This document shows positions 49,744 through 59,587 of a DNA stretch of 64,000 nt, one piece after another (positions within the stretch are counted from its first letter, which is position 1; each line of letters starts with the position of its first letter). The DNA comes from MFD01213-c1 sp963704405. GTDB taxonomy: Bacteria; Planctomycetota; Phycisphaerae; Tepidisphaerales; Tepidisphaeraceae. The notes under the pieces are model-generated. The model did no database searches. It worked only from the letters and a program-made list of their open reading frames with translations, and was not told where the DNA came from. The stretch covers positions 434,001-498,000 of the forward strand of contig OY969903.1 of NCBI GenBank assembly GCA_963704405.1, given 5' to 3'. Both the position numbers and the translations under genes were made by a program.

Positions 49744-50028
49744 TTGTCGACCGCGTCCCGCGAAATCTCTGTCCTTAACAAGCTCGGCCTCCACGCGCGC
49801 CCGGCCATGCAGTTCGTGGATGTCGCCAGCCGGTTTCAGTCCCAGATCACCGTCTATAAAGGCGGTGAAGAGCCTGCCGAGGCGGATGGGAAAAGCGTCA
49901 TGCAGATGATCATCCTCGCCGCCACCGAAGGAACCCCGCTCCGCATCGAAGCAGTCGGTGAAGATGCGCCCCTGGCCGTCGAAAAGCTGGTCGAGTTATT
50001 CACCACAAAATTCGGTGAAGACGAATAA
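49744..50028 (+). CDS. ptsH: HPr-family phosphocarrier protein
   Basis: Protein of 94 residues. The His phosphorylated by enzyme I is in NKLGLHARPAMQF. The regulatory Ser region reads ADGKSVMQMIILAA, so the site used by HPr kinase in other phyla is present. The start is TTG 49744, the only one giving a normal HPr N terminus; no clear ribosome-binding site is seen, suggesting low or coupled translation. Its stop TAA shares one base with the ATG of ptsI (TAATG), so the two are translationally coupled. Confidence 0.85.
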   Translation: MSTASREISVLNKLGLHARPAMQFVDVASRFQSQITVYKGGEEPAEADGKSVMQMIILAATEGTPLRIEAVGEDAPLAVEKLVELFTTKFGEDE

Positions 50029-51875
50029 TGGAAATCAAAAAGGGCATTGGCGTTTCTCCCGGCGTTGTCATCAGCACGGCCATCGTGCTGGACGCGGAAG
50101 ATCTGCTCATTCCCAAGCGGCATGTCGAAGACGCCCTGATCGCCAGGGAGATCGATCGCTTCGAGCATGCCCTCAAGCAAAGCACCGCCGAGCTCGCACA
50201 GCTTCGCGACAGCGTCACCAATCTCCACGGCAAGGAGATCGGCGGCATCTTCGATTTCCACCTCGGCATCCTCCACGACAAAGCCATGATCAAGCAGATC
50301 ATCGGCGAAATTAAATCGCAGCAGACCACCGCCGAGTATGCCGTCAGCGTCGTGATGCGCCGCTACGCCGCCACCTTTGCCTCAATGACCGACCGCTACT
50401 TCTCCGAGCGTGTCAAGGACATCTACGACATTGAGCGCCGCGTTCTCAAAAACCTCATCGGGCAAAAGCACGAAGACCTCGGGCACCTCACGTCCGACGT
50501 CGTCGTCATCGCCCACGATCTGCTCCCCAGCCAGACCGCCGCCCTCAACAAGCTCCACGTCAAAGGCTTCGCCACCGACGTCGGTGGCCGCACCAGCCAC
50601 ACCGCGATCGTCGCCCGCGCGATGGGCATTCCCGCCGTCGTCGGCCTCGGCAATCTCACCAGTGAAGTCAGCGGTGGAGACATCGTCATCATCGACGGTG
50701 AACGCGGCGTCGTCATCGTCAACCCCGACCCCGACCAGCTCGTCGAATACCGCGAACACGCCGCCAAGCTCGTCAAACTCGAAACCGAACTCGCCACCCT
50801 CGCTTTCCTGCAGGCCCAAACGCTCGACGGCCAACAGATCAGCCTCCAGGCCAACATCGAATCTCCCGGCGACATCTTCGACGCCATCGGCCGCGGCGCG
50901 CAGGGCATCGGTCTCTACCGCACCGAATTTCTCTATCTCACCCTGGAACGCGAACCCACCGAGGAAGACCACTACACCGCCTACGCCGAAGCCCTGAAAA
51001 ACCTAAGCGGCCGCCCCCTGGTCATCCGCACCCTCGACCTCGGGGCCGACAAATACACCCAGGCCCAGCTCCTCAACCCCGAACGCAATCCCTTCCTCGG
51101 CGACCGCTCCATCCGCATGTGCCTCCACGACATTCCCATGTTCAAACGCCAGCTCCGCGCCATCATGCGCGTCAGCGCCCTCGGCGATGTCCGGATCATG
51201 TTCCCCATGATCTGCACCCTCATGGAACTGCGCCAGGCCCGCATGATTTTGAACGATGTCATGGAAGAACTGGAAGATGACGGCATCGCATTCAATCGCA
51301 GCATCCCGATCGGCATGATGATCGAAGTGCCCTCGGCTGCGATTATGGCCGATCAGTTTGCCCGCGAAGTCAACTTCTTCTCCATCGGAACCAATGACCT
51401 CATCCAGTACACCCTGGCCGTCGACCGCACCAACGAGCGCGTCGCCGGCCTGTTCTGCCCGGCACACCCTTCCGTGCTGAAACTGGTCCGTGACACCATC
51501 CGCGCCGGCCAGAGAAATTCGATTAGTGTGAGCGTCTGTGGTGAAATGGCCGGCGATCGCCTGTACACTTTATTGCTCCTGGGACTCGGCCTGAATATTT
51601 TCAGCATGAACGGCCCTGATATCCCCGAGGTAAAAAAAATAATCCGCTCGACCACACTCGAGCACGCGAAGCAGGTGGCCCGCCGGGTCATGAGCTTCGA
51701 CAGCGAACGACAGGTAATGCACTTTTTTGCGCGAGGAAACCCGCAAGATCATCCCCGAGGCGTTTTAAGCCTCCTTAAAATTTCAGCGTGTCAGTTGTCC
51801 CTTGTCCGTCGTCCGTTGTTGGTGCGCGAGTGCGCGTCACCGGATCAAAGGCAGCAACGGACAACGGACCACTGA
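50028..51875 (+). CDS. ptsI: Phosphoenolpyruvate-protein phosphotransferase (enzyme I)
   Basis: Protein of 615 residues that takes phosphate from PEP and gives it to HPr. The phosphorylated His is in GGRTSHTAIVARAMGIPAV; the PEP-binding barrel carries GIGLYRTEFLYL, RTLDLGADK, NPFLGDRSIRMCL, FFSIGTNDLIQYTLAVDR and the catalytic Cys in SVCGEMAGD. There is no GAF domain, so it is a plain enzyme I. The last ~40 residues (from about SACQLSLVRRPLL) are encoded by the dispersed CGGACAA palindrome, so the natural stop has apparently been replaced by repeat sequence. It overlaps ptsH by one base and leads into rne. Confidence 0.9.
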   Translation: MEIKKGIGVSPGVVISTAIVLDAEDLLIPKRHVEDALIAREIDRFEHALKQSTAELAQLRDSVTNLHGKEIGGIFDFHLGILHDKAMIKQIIGEIKSQQTTAEYAVSVVMRRYAATFASMTDRYFSERVKDIYDIERRVLKNLIGQKHEDLGHLTSDVVVIAHDLLPSQTAALNKLHVKGFATDVGGRTSHTAIVARAMGIPAVVGLGNLTSEVSGGDIVIIDGERGVVIVNPDPDQLVEYREHAAKLVKLETELATLAFLQAQTLDGQQISLQANIESPGDIFDAIGRGAQGIGLYRTEFLYLTLEREPTEEDHYTAYAEALKNLSGRPLVIRTLDLGADKYTQAQLLNPERNPFLGDRSIRMCLHDIPMFKRQLRAIMRVSALGDVRIMFPMICTLMELRQARMILNDVMEELEDDGIAFNRSIPIGMMIEVPSAAIMADQFAREVNFFSIGTNDLIQYTLAVDRTNERVAGLFCPAHPSVLKLVRDTIRAGQRNSISVSVCGEMAGDRLYTLLLLGLGLNIFSMNGPDIPEVKKIIRSTTLEHAKQVARRVMSFDSERQVMHFFARGNPQDHPRGVLSLLKISACQLSLVRRPLLVRECASPDQRQQRTTDH

Positions 51876-51882
51876 CAACGGA
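51789..51882. repeat. CGGACAA-type palindromic repeat, copy 1
   Basis: A left arm with TGTCAGTTGTCCCTTGTCCG and a right arm with CAACGGACAACGGACCACTG pair imperfectly. The left part encodes the C terminus of enzyme I and the right part ends 10 bases before the rne start. The same right-arm text recurs at 60466-60511. Confidence 0.8.
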
Positions 51883-51892
51883 TACTCCCCTA

Positions 51893-54800
51893 ATGCCTAA
51901 AGAAATGCTGATCAATGTCTCAGAAGGCGAAGAATGCCGAATCGCCCTTCTGCAGGACGGCCGTCTCGACGAACTGTACATGGAGCGCACCAGCTCCACT
52001 TCCCACGTTGGAAACATCTACAAGGGCCGCGTCACCAACGTCGAGCCTTCCATCCAGGCCGCGTTCGTCGATTTCGGCCTCGGCCGCAACGGCTTCCTCC
52101 ACATCTCCGACCTGATGCCCACCTACTTCGGTCGGCGCGGTGAAGACATCCACGAAACCGTCGGCCGCAAGATGGCCCGCCGCGATCGCCCGCCCATCCA
52201 GCGCTGCCTGCGCCGCGGCGACGAAATCATCGTGCAGATCATCAAGGAAGGCATCGGCACCAAGGGGCCGACGCTCAGCACCTATCTCTCCATCCCCGGC
52301 AAAATCCTGGTGATGATGCCCGGCATGGGGAAAATGGGCGTGAGCAAGAAGATCGAAGACGACCAGGAACGCCGCCGGCTGCGGCAGATCCTCGACGGTT
52401 TGAAGCCGCCGAAGGATGTCGCCTTCATCATCCGCACCGCCGGCATCGGCAAGACCAAAGTCGAGATCGAGCGCGACCTGAAATACCTCACCCGCCTGTG
52501 GGAAATCCTGAAGAAAAAGGAAAAGGAGCCCGGCCCCGTCGAGCTCTACACCGAAGGCGATCTCGTTACCCGCACCGTCCGCGATGTGTTTTCCACTGAT
52601 GTCGATCGCATCATCGTCGACAATAAAGACGTCGCCAAGCGGGTGAAGGAAGTCATCAAGATTTCCAGCCCCCGCGCCAGAAACAAGGTTGAGCTGTACG
52701 AAGAACCCGTTCCCCTGTTCCACCAGTTCGGCATCGAAAAAGAAATCGAGCTGATGTACAGCCGGCATGTTCCGCTGCCCAGCGGCGGCTCGCTTGTCAT
52801 CGACTCCACCGAGGCGATCGTCGCCATCGACGTCAACAGCGGCAAATTCCGCGATCACAACGACGCCGAGATGACCGCCTTCAAAACCGACATGGAAGCC
52901 GCCGACGAAATCCCCCGCCAGCTCAAGCTGCGCGACCTCGGCGGTGTCATCATCTGCGACTTCATCGACCTGCGCTACGAGCGCCATCGCCGCGAGCTGG
53001 AGCAGCGCCTTCACGACAACTTCCAGAACGACCGCGCCAAAACCAAAGTCCTGCGCATGAGCCAGTTCGGCATCATCGAACTCACCCGCCAGCGCATGCG
53101 GCCAAGCCTCAAGCGCTCCATCTATTTCGACTGCCCGCACTGCAAAGGCGCCGGCCTCGTCAAAACGCCCGAAAGCATGAGCCTCGATGTCATGCGCAAG
53201 CTCGCGATCGCGCTCAATGACCTCAAGGTCCTCCGCGCCGAGCTCACCGTCTGCCCCGACATCGGCTTCTATCTCCTGAACAAGAAGCGCGCCTCCCTCA
53301 CCCAGCTTGAGGAGCTGACCAAAAAGAAGATCATGATCCGCACCGATGTCGCGCTGAGCCTCGACGAGCTGAAGTTTGAGCTCTTCGACATCCGCGACGG
53401 CCTCGTCATCATCGAAGAAATCGGCATGACTTTGCCGGCCCACCCGCACACCAGCCAGCTCGGCGTCCGCCCCTCCGGCCACACCCATCAGGGCCGCGGC
53501 GCTCGATCCGGTGATAACCGCGGTGGACAACGCCGCGATAACCGCGGGGCGCTCGCAACGATCAGCGCGGCGGCGCTCGCCGCGACCAGCGCCCCATCCC
53601 CACCCGCGAAGCCGAAGCCGATCGTGAAGACATGGACGAAGACCGTCTCGCTATCGAGCGCGGCGAAGACGCCGTCGAGGAACGCGAGCAGGAACTCGGC
53701 ATGTCCCCCGTCACGTCCGGCCGCAACCCCCCACAGCGAGAAGAAGACACTCCCGGCATCCCGTCCGTACTCGAAACCGAGTCCGGCGACGAAGTTGTCG
53801 AAGAACTCGCCGACGACGAAACCGGCGCCGCCGGCCCCGATGCCCACCAGGACATCGAAGACTCCGATGATTCCTCGCCCCAGGGCGGTCGCCAGGCCCG
53901 CGGCGGTGGGCGCGACACCCGAAACGGTGGTCGCGATATCGCCGGCCAAAACCGCGATAACCGCGAAGGGGGCAGAGATTTCAATAGTGGCCGCGACAAT
54001 CGCGGTGGCCATCGCGATAACCGCGGCGGCAGAGACATCGTCGGCCCTGGCCGCGATAACCGAGGCGGCAACAGAGATATCGCCGGTGGTCATCGCGACA
54101 ACCGTTCCGGTCGCGATAATCGCGGCGGTCGCGACATCGCCGGCCCTGGCCGTGACAACCGAGGCGCCCGCGATATCTCCGGACCCGGCCGCGATAACCG
54201 AAGCGGCGGCAGGGACATCGCCGGTGGTCATCGCGATAACCGCGGAGGCAGAGATATCGCCGGTCCTGGCCGCGACAATCGCAACGCCCCGCCGCGCGAC
54301 ATCCGCCCGATCAACCGCGACCAGCAAAACGCCGGGCCGATCCCTCCCAATGCCGAAGGCCCCGGCGCCCAAAATCCAACCGGCCTTGAAGTTGAAGGCC
54401 CGCCCCGCCGCCGTCGCCGTCGCCGCGGCCGTCGCGGTCGTGGCCGCGGCAACGGTGAAGGCGAGAACTTCCTCCCCCAAAACGAAGGCGGCCCCGTCCC
54501 CCCAGGCGCTGCCGGTGAACTCGCCGGCGACATCGCCGATGAATTTGCAGACCACTCCGAAGGCGCGAACGAAGGCGATGACGAAACCCCCCGCGAACCC
54601 GCCGTCGGCACGTTTAATAATGCCGAAGCCTCCGATGACATCGGCCCCGCGGCCGAAGGCGGCGAATCGATCACCAGTGATCAGATCAACACCACCGCCG
54701 GGGCCCGCCAGCCCGCCGGCGCCACCGAACTCGATGATGACGGCCAGCCCCGTCGTCGCCGCCGCCGTCGTGGCGGACGCCGCCACCGCCGCCGCAACGG

Positions 54801-55341
54801 CGCCGAAGCCCCCCTCGAAAACGCCGGCACGGATAGCCCTGCCGCCCAATCCACCACCGGCGAATCCGGCGATCGTGAATCCGACGATGACGACACGGAA
54901 GACAGCGACAACGGCGGCCCGCTTATCCTGAAAGATTCCCCCGCTCCGCCGCCGGCTGCCGCGCCCATCGCGGCTGAAGAAGAAGACGACGAACCCGCCC
55001 CCGGCAACGAACTCCATCCCGCGCCGCGCCCCTCCCGCGCCAAATCCGCGTCCCGCCAGCCCACCCGCGCCGCCGGGCGACAGTCCTCGCGCACCGCCCC
55101 CAAGCGCATTCCTCCAAAGGCGTCTAAGCCTCCAACCAAGGCCTCGCTGAAAGCCGCCGCCAAGGCCGCCTCTCAATCCGCGGCCCCTTCACAACCCCAG
55201 CAAGTCGCCGAGCCTCCCGACGTTGTCCGCACCGGCTCCGCCGACAAACACCTCATCACCGACGAACCGGTAGCCCCCCAGCCGATGTCCCGCCCCCGGA
55301 GCTACCGCGACCTCGACGCAATCCCGGACGATTACGACTGA
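51893..55341 (+). CDS. rne: Ribonuclease E/G with long Arg/Gly/Asp-rich disordered tail (one-base frameshift near 53546)
   Basis: About 1150 residues when corrected. The catalytic half (1 to about 520) has an S1 domain (NIYKGRVTNVEPSIQAAFVDFG), the 5'-sensor/RNase H-like region, the Mg-binding Asp residues in AIVAIDVNSG and VIICDFIDL, and the Zn-link CPHCKGAG. The remaining ~620 residues are disordered: GGRDNRGG and DIAGPGRDNRG repeats, an acidic stretch, several RRRRRRGGR clusters and a Pro/Ala-rich end. The break lies in gggg at 53546-53549; a fifth G joins RRDNRG to GARNDQRGGARRDQR. It cuts AU-rich single-stranded RNA and probably scaffolds a degradosome. ATG 51893 follows the CGGACAA repeat; no strong ribosome-binding site is left there. 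Confidence 0.9.
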
Positions 55342-55388
55342 AATTAAAATCCCCCACTAAAAAACTTCGCCCCTGACACTCAACCCAA

Positions 55389-55424
55389 GGATGCGCTCAC
55401 TCAACAATGAGCGCATCCCTTTCC
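55389..55424 (+). terminator. Rho-independent terminator after rne
   Basis: GGATGCGCTCA / TGAGCGCATCC, an 11-base-pair stem with an eight-base loop, followed by CTTTCC, about 48 bases past the rne stop. Confidence 0.75.
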
Positions 55425-55583
55425 ACAAGGACGTCTCAGTGTCTCTGCGCGAGTTATTCTTTGGAACAATAGGAACAGGAGCCCCAATAACACCCGAAAA
55501 TCCTCGAGAAAAACCCAATCACGACCCAAATCCCTTCCTCCCATTTCACCCCCGCCCCTTTTCCCCATACCATATCCATCGTC

Positions 55584-56223
55584 ATGATTGCAGCACTGAC
55601 CGGCCAGCTCCATCGCGTTGAAGAAGGCCACGTCCTGGTCCAATCGGGGCCGATTCTTTACGAGCTTCTCGTCCCCGCCGCCGACATGGCCGCCTTGCAA
55701 ACGCGCCTCGCCGAAGAGATCACCTTCCACACCATCTTCTACCTCGCCGGCGACGCCACCCGTGGCGGACTCGAGCCCACCCTCATTGGTTTCCTTCGTC
55801 CCGAAGACAAAAAATTCTTCGAACTCTTCACCACCGTCAAAGGGATCGGCCCCAAACGCGGCGCTCTGCGCCCTCGCCGTCAGCGTCGGGCAGATCGCCG
55901 TCGCCATCGAAGGCAAAGACACCCGCTTCCTCATTCAGCTCCCCGAGATCGGCAAACGCACCGCCGAACAGATCGTCGCCGAACTCGCCGGAAAGCTAAA
56001 AACCTTTGCCGCCGCCGCGCTCACCGCGGACAAACCTGCAACAGCCCCGCCCCGCCGCAACACCGCCGAAGAAGACGCCATCGCCGCCCTCATGTCCCTC
56101 GGCGACCGCCGCCAGGACGCCGAAAACCTCCTGGAACGCGCCCGCCAATCCAACCCCGACCTCAAAACCACCGACGGCCTGCTCCGAGAAATGTTCCGCC
56201 TCCGCACCATCCGCACCGGATAA
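55584..56223 (+). CDS. ruvA: Holliday junction DNA helicase subunit RuvA (one-base frameshift near 55857)
   Basis: About 212 residues. RuvA binds four-way junctions and loads RuvB for branch migration. The N-terminal OB fold reads MIAALTGQLHRVEEGHVLVQ and VPAADMAALQ; the two helix-hairpin-helix motifs are FFELFTTVKGIGPK and FLIQLPEIGKRTAEQIVAELAGK; the C-terminal RuvB-binding helices contain EEDAIAALMSLGDRRQDAENLLERA. The frame changes between GIGPK and AALCALAVSVGQ: deleting the C at 55857 restores the family sequence. An intact ruvA is expected in a living cell, so the break is more likely an assembly error. ruvB is not in the window. Confidence 0.9.
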
Positions 56224-56340
56224 AAAATCTTCCTACCCAATGCACAGTCAACTCAACGTGCAACTTCCCCTATCCTCGTCCTGAGATGCGCCGAAGGATT
56301 TCACCATCATCGCCCCGCGCCTTCGATCCTCCAAAGCCCC

Positions 56341-56943
56341 TCAACCCTCTCGCAAAGATTCCGCCGCCACCCCGCATTCCGGACACCGATCTGGCGTGAC
56401 CCGAAGATCATACGCACACACTGGACATTGCCCCCGCTCCCGCCGCTTCCTTCTAACCCGCTTTTTTTGCCACTGCACAGCTGAGCGCAACGGAGCCACC
56501 GCGAGCAGGATGATCGCCAGGTAATAAGGCAGGCAGAATTCCCGCGCAATCGGCCCATCCGTTCCCCCCACAACGCCATATGCTATTCCAAATTCTGCAA
56601 AACGCGGACGATCGTTATCCCAAAGCAACACCAGTGGCAAAGAGCGCCAGCGCCTGTAGCGCACACCTCGGGAGAGCAGAATCAGATCGTGCGGCAGGCC
56701 CCTGAAATTGTCCGCCGAATCCTCGCGCCGTTGCCATTGCGCATTGGCAGCCGGGTCCCGTCGGGCGCATAAAATCCGCACGCCACCGTCTCTGCCTTCA
56801 ATGAGCCAACTGCGACGCTCGCCGCCAATAGAAACCGCATCGCCAGTGATGTTGTGCCCTCGCACCCACAATCCCGCCATCGCCAGACATAAAATCAACG
56901 ACCCCACAACCAGCAAGTTAAGCAATCGCAGTTTCACGCCCAA
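56341..56943 (-). CDS. Hypothetical membrane protein with C-terminal zinc ribbon
   Basis: Protein of 200 residues: an N-terminal membrane helix (LLNLLVVGSLILCLAMAGLWV), an extracytoplasmic middle, a second helix (YYLAIILLAVAPL), a basic stretch (KKRVRRKRRERG) and the C-terminal ribbon CPVCAYDLRVTPDRCPECG. This four-Cys ribbon is found on many otherwise unrelated membrane proteins of Planctomycetota and is one reason for assigning the window to that phylum. Function unknown. It faces ruvA tail to tail. Confidence 0.75.
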   Translation of the reverse strand: MGVKLRLLNLLVVGSLILCLAMAGLWVRGHNITGDAVSIGGERRSWLIEGRDGGVRILCARRDPAANAQWQRREDSADNFRGLPHDLILLSRGVRYRRWRSLPLVLLWDNDRPRFAEFGIAYGVVGGTDGPIAREFCLPYYLAIILLAVAPLRSAVQWQKKRVRRKRRERGQCPVCAYDLRVTPDRCPECGVAAESLREG

Positions 56944-57084
56944 CGATTCTACCGGCGCACCGCCGTTCCCCCTATTCGGACTTCACCATTCGATTTCCCC
57001 GCCTCCAACATTATCGCCCCTTCCGCCTTTTCATTGCAGAATCCCCCTCATCCTTTACGATTTGAACAGACGTCTATACTCCCA

Positions 57085-57426
57085 ATGCACAATGCCGCCC
57101 CTATCTTCCGCCGCCTCTACGCTCTATGTGCGGCCATTCTTCTCTGCACCAGTTGCAGCGAGCCCCGCGGCCCATTAAGCGTCAAAAGCGAAGACCCAAC
57201 CCTGAAAATCCCCGCCATCAAGCAGGATGTCCGCCACCACAGCACCGCCGACGCTGCTCAGCTGGTAAAGGATCTGAACAATGAAGACCCAGCCGTCCGT
57301 TTCTATTCCATCCAGGGCTTGCATCGCCTGACCGGCGACGATTTCGGTTATCAATACTTCGCCGACGAAGACCATCGGCGGCCATCCATCCAGCGATGGA
57401 AAGACTGGCTGAAGCATCAAAACTAA
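57085..57426 (+). CDS. Small lipoprotein
   Basis: Protein of 113 residues with a lipobox signal (RRLYALCAAILLCTSC, Cys as the lipid site). The mature part is short and has a HEAT-like helical segment (AAQLVKDLNNEDPAVRFYSIQGLHRLTG) and ends in FADEDHRRPSIQRWKDWLKH, a pattern also seen in exported Planctomycetota repeat proteins. ATG 57085 is chosen because it gives a proper lipoprotein signal; the start at 57034 does not. Function unknown. Confidence 0.7.
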   Translation: MHNAAPIFRRLYALCAAILLCTSCSEPRGPLSVKSEDPTLKIPAIKQDVRHHSTADAAQLVKDLNNEDPAVRFYSIQGLHRLTGDDFGYQYFADEDHRRPSIQRWKDWLKHQN

Positions 57427-57436
57427 TCCGGGACAA

Positions 57437-58009
57437 TTGCGACCATGCGCATTTCCGAATGGATTATATCGCAACTGCAGTTCCTTCGTGAGATGGTCAT
57501 TCCATCCATCGAAGACGCCTCCGCGGTCCCCGGCGGCGCAGTTCCCTGCCGTTCACAAAACGCGCTCGTCCGATAACCTCGATCTCAAATTTCAAAGCAA
57601 CCCCGCCAACGTTTCCACCGTTCGAAAATCAATTGAAGAATTCTGCGCTGCCGCCGGTCTCGACACCCCCGCCTGCGAAGAAGTCGGGCTGGTCCTCAAC
57701 GAAGCCCTCGCCAACGTCATCCGCCACGCCTATAACGGCGCAACCGACAAACCCATCGAGATCGCCGCCCGTCGACAAAAAGACGGCGTCACCATCACCA
57801 TGCGCGACTGGGGCAACGGCGTGGACCCCTCTTCCATCCCCCGCCCCGAGCATGATCCCCTGACCCCCGGCGGCCTCGGACTGATCTGCCTCCGCCGACT
57901 CATGGACCACGTAGCATACATACCCCAACCCGACGGAATGCTCCTCACCATGACCCGAACAACCCCCGGCAGCAAAATCACCTGCACCGACGAAGGAGAA
58001 GATAAATAA
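57437..58009 (+). CDS. Anti-sigma factor / RsbW-like ATP-binding kinase
   Basis: HATPase domain protein. The N box reads CEEVGLVLNEALANVIRHAY, the ATP-lid boxes are DWGNGVD and GGLGLICLRRLMD. Such proteins bind a sigma factor or phosphorylate a STAS partner on Ser. The domain begins at NLDLKFQSNPANVSTVR; what precedes it is uncertain. From TTG 57437 the leader is odd, while ATG 57445 in another frame reads MRISEWIISQLQFLREMVIPSIEDASAVPGG and would join with one base removed near 57560, so another frameshift is possible. The STAS gene follows 146 bases on, making a partner-switch pair. Confidence 0.8.
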   Translation: MRPCAFPNGLYRNCSSFVRWSFHPSKTPPRSPAAQFPAVHKTRSSDNLDLKFQSNPANVSTVRKSIEEFCAAAGLDTPACEEVGLVLNEALANVIRHAYNGATDKPIEIAARRQKDGVTITMRDWGNGVDPSSIPRPEHDPLTPGGLGLICLRRLMDHVAYIPQPDGMLLTMTRTTPGSKITCTDEGEDK

Positions 58010-58155
58010 CCAGCGCCCGCGCGACTTTTGTCACGGGCTGTTCATCCTGATTCTTTGCACGAATGTCCAATAGAAGTATGATTGCCCCCCAACGGCATCG
58101 ATCTCATCGGGGATCGATGCCCGGCACATGTTTTAGGAAACTTGAAAGTGGGACG

Positions 58156-58515
58156 ATGAGCGAAAGCAAACCCATCAGTGCTCTGATCCCCGCCGCCCGC
58201 AATGAAGGCGATGCGGCCCTCCTCTCCATTCGCGGCGAAATCGATCTCCACAACAGCCCCGAACTCCGCACCGAAATACTCCAGCTTCTCGTCCCCGGCA
58301 CCATCAAAAAACTCATCCTCAATCTTGCCGAAGTCCCCTATATGGACAGCAGCGCCATCGCCGTCCTCGTCGAAGCCCTGCAAAAACTCCGTAAAACCGG
58401 CGGCAAAATCTACCTCACCAACCTCCAGCCGCGCGTCAAAGGACTCCTCGAAATTGCCCGCCTCGACTCCATCTTCGTCATCTCCAAAGACGAAGCCGAC
58501 GCACTCGCAAAATAA
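58156..58515 (+). CDS. STAS-domain anti-anti-sigma factor
   Basis: Protein of 119 residues of the SpoIIAA/RsbV type. The phosphorylatable Ser lies in the block LAEVPYMDSSAIAVLVEAL; the preceding strands read LLSIRGEIDLHNSPELR. It would be released or captured by the upstream RsbW-like kinase according to phosphorylation. ATG 58156 (MSESKPISALIPAAR) with GTGGGA upstream is preferred to 58063. It lies upstream of mlaEFD; STAS proteins also act as MlaB subunits of Mla transporters, so this one could be the MlaB-like subunit instead of a sigma regulator. Confidence 0.85.
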   Translation: MSESKPISALIPAARNEGDAALLSIRGEIDLHNSPELRTEILQLLVPGTIKKLILNLAEVPYMDSSAIAVLVEALQKLRKTGGKIYLTNLQPRVKGLLEIARLDSIFVISKDEADALAK

Positions 58516-58690
58516 ATGACGAATATTCGCATGACAAATGAATGTTCAAATGACCAATGAACAAATGACGAAATAAGAAGAGACGCCAATGACGCGCCTC
58601 CCTCTTCGTTTGGTCGTTCGAACGTCATTGATTCGTCATTCGAGCATTCGTCACTCGAATTTCGGGCATCGCTTCGGATCGAGCGATAAA
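58516..58690. repeat. TGACGAATG-type imperfect inverted repeat upstream of mlaE
   Basis: The left side repeats ATGACGAAT, ATGACAAATGAATG, AATGACCAATGA and AAATGACGAAA; the right side (58615-58665) has the complementary ACGTCATTGATTCGTCATTC and ATTCGTCACTCG. It looks like a foldback element in the gap between the STAS and mlaE genes. Confidence 0.6.
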
Positions 58691-58692
58691 AA

Positions 58693-59525
58693 CGATTGTT
58701 ACCCGGATAACAATGAACCTGCTTCTTCGTCCCATCACCGCCATTGGCCTCTTCGCCATCGGCTTCCTCGAATTCATCGGCGGGCTCGCTTACCTCATCC
58801 TCGACACCCTCATCGCCAGCCGCACCGCACTCTTCACCAAACGCGGCTGGCGCTTCTCCTGGAAGAACCTCTGGCAGCAGATGGACCGCGTCGGTGTCAA
58901 AAGCGTCCCCATCGTCAGCCTCGTCATGACCTGCATCGGAGCCATTCTCGCCCTTCAGATGGCCCCTATCCTTCATGACTTCGGCCTCGTCTCCACCGTC
59001 GCCAACATCATCTCCCTCGCCGTCTTTCGCGAACTTGGGCCTCTCGTCAGCGCCATCGTCCTCACCGGTTTCGCCGGCGCTTCCATCGCCGCTGAAATGG
59101 GCACCATGGTTGTCTCCGAAGAAATCGAAGCCCTCGAAGCCCAGGCCATCGACCCCGTCCGTTTTCTCGTCGTTCCCCGCGTCTTCGCCACCACGATCAT
59201 GATGATCTGCATCGCCGTCGTTGGTGACATCATGGGCGTCTTTGGCGGAATGATCACCTCCCAGTTTTTCCTGGGCATCAACCACAACCAATACCTCAGC
59301 CGAACCTTCGAACAGGTGAAAATGCAGGACTTCATCACCGGCCTCTGGAAAGCCGGTGTCTTTGGCATGCTCATCAGCTCCCTCGCCTGCTATCTCGGTC
59401 TTGGCGTCACCGGCGGCGCCCAGGGCGTTGGTGTCGCCACAACCAGAACCGTCGTTCTCACTATCGTCGCCTTGATCTTCGTTGACTTGATGTTCACCGC
59501 AGCTTTCTACTATCTGGGCTTCTGA
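58693..59525 (+). CDS. mlaE: MlaE-type permease of a lipid ABC transporter
   Basis: Integral membrane subunit whose confident coding part begins at ATG 58713 (MNLLLRPITAIGLFAIGFLEFIGG), 270 residues. The MlaE family blocks are VGVKSVPIVSLVMTCIGAILALQ, FRELGPLVSAIVLTGFAGASIAAEMGTM, EEIEALEAQAIDPVRFLVVPRV and GVTGGAQGVGVATTRTVV. It moves phospholipids across the envelope with MlaF and MlaD. Five to six membrane segments are visible. A few bases upstream of 58713 are included as possible leader; no strong ribosome-binding site is apparent. Confidence 0.85.
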
Positions 59526-59587
59526 GCAATAAATAGATGAACCCTTTTAAGCGTTGCATTGTGTTTCATTTGCTTCATCCGTAACCC

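Noticed and set aside
51920..53530. Minus-strand frame of 536 codons antisense to the RNase E catalytic domain
   Set aside because: Low-information composition (Ala/Asp/Val/Gly) typical of a reverse shadow; the plus strand has all RNase E motifs.
53488..55176. Minus-strand frame of 562 codons antisense to the RNase E tail
   Set aside because: It is a Gly/Ala-rich mirror of the GC-rich repetitive tail; the plus-strand reading is supported by continuity with the catalytic domain.
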